DNA of 64,000 nucleotides, taken from assembly GCF_002127325.2 (NCBI RefSeq), contig NC_035435.2, positions 114,139,235-114,203,234 on the forward strand, read 5' to 3'. Shown here piece after piece: positions 57,001 through 64,000 of the stretch (the stretch's first letter is position 1; the number at the start of each line of letters is the position of its first letter). The notes under the pieces are model-generated. The model saw nothing but the letters and a program-made list of their open reading frames with translations. It did no database searches and was not told where the DNA came from. The DNA comes from Helianthus annuus (taxonomy: Eukaryota > Streptophyta > Magnoliopsida > Asterales > Asteraceae). The position numbers and the translations under genes are program-made.

Positions 57001-58733
57001 TGGAGCTAGGCGCAGTGGTTTTTGCTTTGAAGATTTGGAGACACTACCTTTACGGTACGAAGTGTACGATCTTTACAGATCACAAAAGCCTCCAGCATAT
57101 ATTCAACCAGAAGGAGTTGAATATGAGGCAAAGGCGATGGGTTGAGTTGTTGAACGATTACGACTGCGAGATCAAGTATCATCCGGGGAAGGCGAATGTG
57201 GTCGCCGATGCCCTAAGTCGCAAAGAGAGAATCAAGCCCATAAGGGTTAGGGCTATGGAAATGATTATCCAAACCGATCTTTCCTCACGCATTCGAGCAG
57301 CGCAAAAAGAAGCTCTCAAGGAGGGAAACCTTGAGAAAGAATATCTCCGTGGGATGGAGAAGATATTGGTTCCAAACAGGGAAGGAACGTTATGTTTTGA
57401 GAAAAGGATTTGGGTTCCTTTGTTTGGTGATTTAAGAGAAGTTATTTTTGATGAAGCTCACAAGTCACGGTACTCTATCCACCCGGGAGCGGATAAGATG
57501 TACCAAGATCTTAAGGATTATTATTGGTGGCCTAGGATGAAAGGCGATGTTGCTATCTACGTGAGCCAATGTTTGACTTGCGCTAAAGTTAAGGCAGAAT
57601 ACCAGAAGCCTTCGGGACTTCTGCAACAACCAAAAATTCCCCAATGGAAGTGGGAAGAAATATCCATGGATTTTGTTACAAAGTTGCCAAGAACGCCTAA
57701 GGGCCATGACACTATCTGGGTGATAGTGGATCGCTTGACGAAATCAGCACATTTCTTGCCTATCCGCGAGAAGGATCATACAAGCAAATTGGCTGAAATT
57801 TACATGAGAGAAATTGTCACTCGCCATGGAGTACCCCTCTCGATCATTTCTGATAGAGATGGAAGGTTCGTATCGAGGATATGGCAATCCTTCCAGGAAG
57901 CTTTTGGCTCGAAGCTGAATATGAGCACCGCGTTTCACCCGCAGACCGACGGCCAAAGTGAGCGGACGATTCAGACATTGGAAGACATGCTGAGAGCATG
58001 TGTGATGGATTTAGGCGGTAGCTGGGATAAGCATTTACCCCTGGTTGAGTTTTCATACAACAACAGCTACCACACCAGTATTGGTGCCGCGCCATTCGAA
58101 GCTTTATATGGGCGCAAGTGCAGGTCGCCGCTCTGTTGGTCTGACGCAGGTGATAGACAATTGGTAGGTCCCGATGTAGTTCAGGAAACTACAGATAAGA
58201 TCGCGCAAATCCGAGATCGCATTAGCGCGGCTCGTGATCGCCAGAAGACCTATGCAGATCTGAAGAGGAAACCTCAAGAGTTTGAGGTTGGGGATATGGT
58301 TTTGTTGAAAGTATCACCCTGGAAGGGTGTAGCACGCTTTGGGAAGCGTGGGAAGCTGAATCCACGCTACATTGGTCCATTTAAGGTTTTGAAGAAAATT
58401 GGAACAGTAGCATACAAGTTGGATCTACCTGCCGAGCTGAATAACGTTCACGATACATTTCATGTATCCAATCTAAAGAGGAGTCCAACTCAAGTTAACG
58501 TTGCCATTCCTACCGACGAGATTCATATTGATGACACGCTCCACTTCGTTGAAGAACCTGTTGAGGTCACGGATTGGAAAGTTAACAAGACCCGCCGGAG
58601 CAGTGTCAAGCTCGTCAAAGTTCGCTGGAATGCTAGACATGGTCCTGAATTCACCTGGGAGCGTGAAGACCGAATGAAAGAGAAATACCCCCACCTGTTT
58701 CCTAAGAACCCTGCTTCTTCAAGCAGAACCTAA
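54043..58733 (+). CDS. Gypsy/Tekay gag-pol polyprotein, about 1,533 aa, one 89-bp intron, intact
   Basis: Exon 1 is 54043-54193 ([11 protein letters not shown]...), then a GT-AG intron 54194-54282, then exon 2 54283-58733, joined in frame; the intron would otherwise end gag early. Domains: gag ([10 protein letters not shown]) to about residue 350; a Cys-rich pair and Gly/Asn-rich linker; CCHC zinc knuckle [14 protein letters not shown] (about 384); aspartic protease [12 protein letters not shown] (about 437); reverse transcriptase with the FIDDILIYS active site (about 773), in the usual Tekay form of YxDD; RNase H ([17 protein letters not shown], about 916); integrase with HHCC zinc site and catalytic core (SMDFVTKLP, then [22 protein letters not shown]); and a C-terminal chromodomain-like segment ([20 protein letters not shown]) that in this clade targets heterochromatin. 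No stop or frameshift was found, so all enzymatic parts are kept. Confidence 0.93.
54194..54282 (+). other. Intron in the Gypsy gag
   Basis: 89 bp, donor G|GTAACC at 54194 and acceptor TGTGCAG ending at 54282. Unspliced RNA would give a 61-aa product ending at 54228, so splicing controls gag-pol production. The donor is unusual in its GTAACC sequence. Confidence 0.7.
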
Positions 58734-58757
58734 ATTTCGGGACGAAATTTATTTAAC

Positions 58758-58767
58758 GGGGGGAGAA
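58758..58767 (+). other. Polypurine tract of the Gypsy element
   Basis: GGGGGGAGAA lies immediately before the 3' LTR; it primes plus-strand DNA synthesis in this class. Confidence 0.93.
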
Positions 58768-61700
58768 TGTGACAACCCTCACAAAACCAGGTATCCGTAC
58801 GACTTAATTAATTATTAATTGTTGCCTAATACTGTGCTTTACTGAGTTTGCTGATAAACTGCTACTTGATTGTTGATACTTGTACATATCTGCATCATAC
58901 TTTGATATTCCTGTCACTACACTACTTATTTACTGAACCTCAGTGACAAACATGATGCACAAAAGCACAGTAGCACTAAACGGATACACAGTGAACATGC
59001 TGGTATAGCCAGCATCAGGCAAACACTGCCTCTAAAGGCCTGAATGAGCCAAAATATTTTTTACTACACCCAGAGTGTGTGTAGGAATACAAGGGTTGTA
59101 TGATTACGTCTCTAGGGATAAGATACAGAGATTTGGATGTGCCTAAAACATACTTTTAGCACGAAACACAGCACTTTTATCAACACACTAGCTTCTAGCT
59201 AATTAATAAAGTGCCAAAATATGAGGAATTATTCCCGACACTTTGCAGAATAAATTGTGTCGCTAAAAATATTATTTATGACGCTTAACGGATATCTTAA
59301 GCACTTTAACGGATTACTATCCAACCGAACAACCGGACAATACCCGGAACATAAAAATATTGCCAAAATTAATATTGGTATTTTTCTGAGCCAGTTAGGG
59401 TCCCTGATTACCCTAACACCCGCTTTTAATGCACTAAAACAACTAACGAGGTTAGTACCTTAAAGTAACGCACTTAACCAAACTGAACCGTAACTGAACG
59501 ATTGAAAACGAACCGAGTACCATTACATCCTAAAGAATTCGGCCAACCAAGGAGGGACAAGAGTACGAGTTTTATTATTTTATATTGGATTGCACGAGGA
59601 TCGAGACGACTTTCTCTATAAATACCTCACTACCTCTCACACACACAAGCACACACTTCACCTCACCACCACTCCCTCTCCCTCTCCCTCCTCTCGGCCG
59701 AGATCACCACCACCCCCACATCCGTTTTTCGGTTCAAGTCTTGACATTCCAAGCATATTCAAGTGTCGGTGGTTACGTACAACGGAGCTCGGAACAAACG
59801 GAACGCGGAGGACCTCTACCGTTTGCTATTATCCACGCAGTTTTCGACTAGTTTCTTCCCTAGCCCCGAGCTAGAGGTATAACGTTTAAAACTCATTTTT
59901 GGTCATGTCTAAAGTGGTTAAAAGGATATTTGTCGGTTGAATGTCGGTAACCCGCTTAATGGAACTTTAAAGTTTGCTAAAACGTGAATATCGTTGGATA
60001 AAAGCTCAAAACGCGTGTAAATGTCGTAGTATTTGAATATGTTGGTTTTTATGGCCCGATCTATGATGTGGTGGCTCTCATCATCGTTTAACCCGACTTT
60101 GTTAGGATCACGTATCTTGACATACACTGGTTTCTTTGGTACAAGGGTTAAAAGGTGAAACTCCACCACACGGGAAACATGAACTTGTGTAAAAGTGTTT
60201 TAACATGAAAAAATAGTATTTAAAACAAGCCGATCTACGTATGTACAAGTGGTATATTCGTAGGACCGGGTGTCGAGAAAATCATGTTTTTATAAAAATA
60301 GATAAAGTGTTAACAAATACGATTTCTATAGACTACAAGTGTAGAAACACTTGTAGAATAAAAGGTCCGACAAAATAACAATTTTTACAAAATTGTCGGG
60401 AAGTTGTAAGAAGTGACTTGTTCCAAAAACGAGGTTTTTGCAAGACTAAGTTATGCTATATATAGATCCACTAAAAATAACGAGATCTACACCGTAGTTT
60501 TTGAAAAAGCTACAAGTTCATGAAACAACGCGGTTTTTCATACTAGTCTTCTATTTGAAGTGTTGAAAATTGATTTGGTTGATTTGATAAATTGTTGAGA
60601 TGATTTGTAAAAGAAAATGATACGCTTGAAAGCGTGGCCACCTCCAGTTACAGGGGAAACTCTGGCGAAATTTTCTAAAAATCTAACACTTAGAATTATT
60701 TAACAAGTGTTAGACTACTTTGACATGTTTTCAAAAATATATTTTCGCCACAACTTTATTTATAAATAATCGGAGGAGGGATTTTCACAAAACTAAAAGT
60801 GATAAATATTTATTCGGTAAATATATTTTGTCACCTCACTGTTTATGATTATTTTGTGAAAATGTATAAATATTATTTTTAGAGTAAAAATAATATTTAC
60901 TAACCTTGTCAAGCCCGAAATAATACAAACGCCTTCACGGCAAACATATAAGTTACAACGGTAATTTCTATTACCACCTAATCACCAAAACATAACTTAC
61001 GCTTTATTCGGAAGTATTCATAAGCACGTATATTGTCAATATATTATTTTGGGAAAATATTATGAGAAAAAGGAAATATATTATTTTTGAGAAAAATAAA
61101 TATATTTTGGAATAAGAAATAAAATATATTAAGTGGGACTTAATAAAATAATATAAGTATACATGTATTTAATTCCCCCATCCTTGGGAAGGAGATTGCG
61201 TATCAAATATATATACGAAACGGTTGACTAACTGTTTCCCAAAAATATAATCTATGAAGCTAAAGCACGGCCATCCGTCTAATAGAATTAGCACATGTAG
61301 GTCGTTGCACAGCACTTGGATATTGGATTGCTTGATTTTGTGACGCATTCACTGTGAGTTCATGTCCCCCTTTTCTCTTAACTGTTTTCAGTTTTATAAA
61401 CTGCGGGGGTGAAATACATGTTACAATGATTATGGATATGTTATACATGGTATGGTTAGCATAAGGAGGGTTATTACTTAGATCATGTGAGTGGGTAGGC
61501 AGAAACTTGAGGCCATTAATCCTCGTTGAGGACCGAGGGACAGGAGCGGTAGATCTATCTGGGTGTAGCGAGCCCAGCCCCAGGTCCAGCTGAACGGACC
61601 TCGGGGTGACTTAGTGCCCGACGCATAAATCCGCTAGGTTTGAGTCATCCCTACTTGCACTTCACACATATCAGTGGACTTGCAACCCATTGGTGATCTC

Positions 61701-62139
61701 TTTTGTTTCCTTATTTGCTACATACCAGGGTTTTTGATAAAGATAAAGGTTTATTTACTCATTTTCGCATGAACTCGCTCAACATTATTGTTGATTTTTC
61801 AACTTACATGTATTTCAGGGAATTAAGGATCTGGCACGGTTTAGCAGGATTTCCCGCTGCATTTAGATTCAGAGTCATCCGGGTTCAAGGTTTATGGCTC
61901 TTTCCTGGACAAGCCATAGCCTCTGAACCATGTTTATTTATGTTGCATTACGGTAGTGGTTGTACTGTTAAGACAAGTAATGGTTGTTGGGTGTTTACCC
62001 GTTTAGACAATGTTTGACAATTTTATTTTCAATGGATGACTTTGCATGATTTTAAATTCATATAGCTTGTTATGGTTAAGCTATGGTATTAAGAAGTCAC
62101 ACCAAATTAACCACGCTTCCGCAAAGCCAGGGTGTGACA
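58768..62139 (+). repeat. 3' LTR of the Gypsy element, 3,372 bp
   Basis: Same ends and length as the 5' LTR. One difference was seen (A at 60992 against G at 50408). It is followed by the TCCAT target duplication. Confidence 0.97.
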
Positions 62140-62734
62140 TCCATTTTCTGCTTAATTTGCTCTGATTTGCAGAAAATCTAATATAAAGTACCCCCATGAT
62201 TTACAACCTATTGATTTTCGACAGTTTGAAAACTGTTTTTCAATCTTGTGAAAGTAATCATGTTTGTTCCGCCGTGAGGGTTTCGGCCTATTCAATCAAC
62301 ACATATTTTTTTTGTAATTTTCTATTTTTGACAAAAATTAAAAACAAACAAATTTTTGGTTTTTAATTTTTCAAATTTTTAGGATTTTTGAAAATATTGT
62401 TTATTTATTTACAGAAAATGTTAAACTCCCTGTTCAACCAAACCAGGGTACAACAGCCTCTTCCTCCTTTGCATGTGCCAGGCTGCTCCAACTTCCATTG
62501 TCTCCTTCTTTGGCTTTGTTGACCCACCTGCACATTCAAAATATTCAATTACTTGAACAATTTAGCCCAGGTCTGTTTGACCTTAGGCATTTCAATGCAA
62601 TAATTTTCATTCATTGTCGGAAAATCTTTGTCATTAGGAACAAAGACTTTTTCATCTTTAACTTCAACTTTCTCATCTTTTACCGAAGTTACTTGTTTCT
62701 TAACAGACCATTTTGACCTTTCGGTGTACCTCTT

Positions 62735-63972
62735 TTATAAAAAATGTGAATCTTTTTGAACACTTTGTTTTTGAACAACAACTTTTGGTTTCCAAAACTC
62801 TTGGGGTTTTGTCATATCAACTGATGTTTTCCAACTTTGTGTTGTTCTTAATCTGGGTGTGTGAGAATTCCAGGTCTGTCTTGAATCAAACCTGTTCGGG
62901 TTTAATTTCCAATTTTGATTCGAGGCAAACTTGTTTGTGTTGTACCTCCAAGTTTGTTTTGAATCAAATCTGGTTGACCTTTGTTTCACATCCTCAGATT
63001 TTTGTTTTTCCACATTTTCAGATTTCTTTTTGTCAACATCCGCAGGTTTTAGATTTGGACACTTTCGTGCAAGATGTCCAATTTGATCACATTTGAAACA
63101 AGTTCTCTTGGACACATCTTTGACCTGTGGTTGTTGCTTTTTCTTTTGAGCTAAGAACTCGTCAATAGACTGTCGTCTAAATTTTAGTTCTTTCTTTTCT
63201 TCTGACGTTGTTCCATGAACAAAATTCATCTTTGTTTGAAAACTTGGAACTTCATTTCTTTTCCAACTTTGTTTCTTTTTATAACCCAACCCAGCCTTCA
63301 TGTTTTTCTTCTTAAAACCCGGTTTGTTATAAAAGTTTTGTGACCTTTACCAGCAAACTTTGAAATTTCAGATTTTTCAATTTCAACCATTTTGAAAACT
63401 TTGTCAACCTTTTCTGAAATCACATTCTGAATTGGGAATACAACATCTAAGAATAATTTGTCTGATCCAATCATGGTATATACCAATCCTTTTGAATCTT
63501 CATTCAAATTTTTCTCGGATTTTGTGTTTTTCAGATATCCATCATGAAAATTACCTTCATTTTCATCCTGTGATTCAGATTTACCTGCATCAACTGACTC
63601 TTCTTTCAACACACTTTCAACGACTTTACCTACCACCTCTGAATCATGAGAATCATCAGATTTGGAATAGGTTACGTCAATGTTGTCTGGCAATTGATCT
63701 ACCAGGTTGAAAGCTTTTTCTACCTTTTCTTCATCATAAAATGCAAACTTTTCCGGTGGTGGAACTTGATGAAACTCTGAGCCAATGCCTTTCTTGTTTT
63801 GCTCAGACTCACTATCTCCCGGTTTTATATTGAAAATTCTTTCAATCACATATGACGACACCTGATAACTTTTTAACTTGTTGTTATCCTGTTCTAAATC
63901 AGCTATCTGTCGTTTTAGTTTAGCAACATCCTCAATATAGGAATTAACAACACCTTGTTTAATTTCATACAT
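62735..63972 (-). pseudogene. Copia-type gag with CCHC zinc knuckle, frameshifted, 5' part outside window
   Basis: Two overlapping frames (63972-63298 and 63301-62735) make one gag. The first has a coiled-coil-like stretch (DVAKLKRQIADLEQDNNKLK), PPPEKFAFYDEEKVEKAF and an acidic Ser/Asp/Glu-rich part. The second has the zinc knuckle CFKCDQIGHLARKC and a Lys/Gln/Asn-rich tail with DSRQTW and related repeats (FDSKQTWRYNTN, FDSRQTWNSHT). The frames shift by one base in an A run at about 63335-63340. Just upstream of 63972 a TGA interrupts the same frame, so the gag probably continues off the window behind a stop. Gag coats retrotransposon RNA. No pol follows before the LTR. Confidence 0.85.
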
Positions 63973-64000
63973 TCATTTAAGCTCTTTATTTGTTTCAGAA

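Larger units (their letters stand above)
48184..62139 (+). mobile_element. Intact Gypsy/Tekay chromovirus-type LTR retrotransposon, 13,956 bp
   Basis: Two 3,372-bp LTRs (48184-51555 and 58768-62139) are equal in length and differ at one site by my reading (G at 50408, A at 60992). The target duplication TCCAT lies at 48179-48183 and 62140-62144. The order inside is PBS, tandem-repeat leader, an extra acidic ORF, an intron-containing gag-pol with no stop or frameshift, and PPT. The LTR both begins and ends with TGTGACA. All parts needed for autonomous transposition appear present, and the near-identity of the LTRs points to a very recent insertion. Confidence 0.97.
46136..64000 (-). mobile_element. 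Copia-type element (3' LTR plus gag), split by a Gypsy insertion; continues past the window
   Basis: On the minus strand: gag (63972-62735), non-coding internal DNA (62734-62140 and 48183-46561), a polypurine tract (CCAAGGGGGAGTC, plus strand 46548-46560) and a 3' LTR (46547-46136, TGTTA/TAACA ends). With the Gypsy element (48184-62139 plus one TCCAT copy) removed, about 2.2 kb lie between gag and the LTR and contain no protease, integrase or RT. This is the pattern of a non-autonomous gag-only element. The 5' LTR is beyond base 64000. Confidence 0.75.

Overview
This is nuclear DNA of a flowering plant, most likely a member of the daisy family (Asteraceae). That family assignment is an inference from the style of the retrotransposons, in particular a Tekay-type Gypsy element carrying an acidic extra ORF, and a Copia gag family; I could not search a database. 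The window is AT-rich and dominated by nested transposable elements. Genes have short GT-AG introns. Nothing prokaryotic, no CRISPR array and no rRNA is present.

Layout. (1) 1-8.1 kb, minus strand: most of an autonomous-type Helitron, with a Rep/Pif1-helicase gene (8074-3328, two introns, one 1-nt frameshift beside the Walker A motif) followed by an RPA70-like gene (3117-1, ten exons, one in-frame TGA). (2) 8.1-19.6 kb: a quiet AT-rich region with small genes, nearly all on the same minus strand. These are three diverged paralogues of an unrecognised small acidic protein family (W-x-W-[DN]-[DE]-V motif; 12.4, 17.4 and 19.4 kb), an F-box protein and a two-finger U1-type zinc-finger protein with a pentapeptide repeat. 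(3) 20.5-28.2 kb: a truncated minus-strand Copia whose LTR is split by a 3.9-kb solo Gypsy LTR, then an alcohol dehydrogenase pseudogene followed by a Helitron-type 3' end. (4) 28.4-32.8 kb: a nearly intact plus-strand Copia with 165-bp LTRs and a single nonsense codon. (5) 32.9-36.5 kb: MITEs, SINE-like elements and a TAA microsatellite. (6) 36.98-39.0 kb: the one clear, intact host gene, an intronless L-type lectin receptor kinase whose start codon lies in a tandem duplication. (7) 39-46 kb: MITEs, a Mutator-like element with 9-bp target duplications inside a tandem repeat, and a Copia integrase fragment. (8) 46.1 kb to the window end: a minus-strand Copia-type element (3' LTR and gag, no pol seen) split by a 13,956-bp plus-strand Gypsy/Tekay element (48184-62139). 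The two 3,372-bp LTRs of that Gypsy differ at only one position that I found.

How the parts fit together. The Gypsy element looks complete: PBS, tandem-repeat leader, a 531-codon acidic ORF of unknown function, a gag-pol gene with one 89-bp intron that joins in frame (about 1,533 aa), a chromodomain-like C-terminus, PPT, and TCCAT target duplications. It is the youngest insertion and plausibly still competent. The items most likely to be undescribed are the three-copy W-x-W-D gene family, which shares strand with the Helitron genes and may be Helitron cargo, and the acidic ORF upstream of gag in the Gypsy element.
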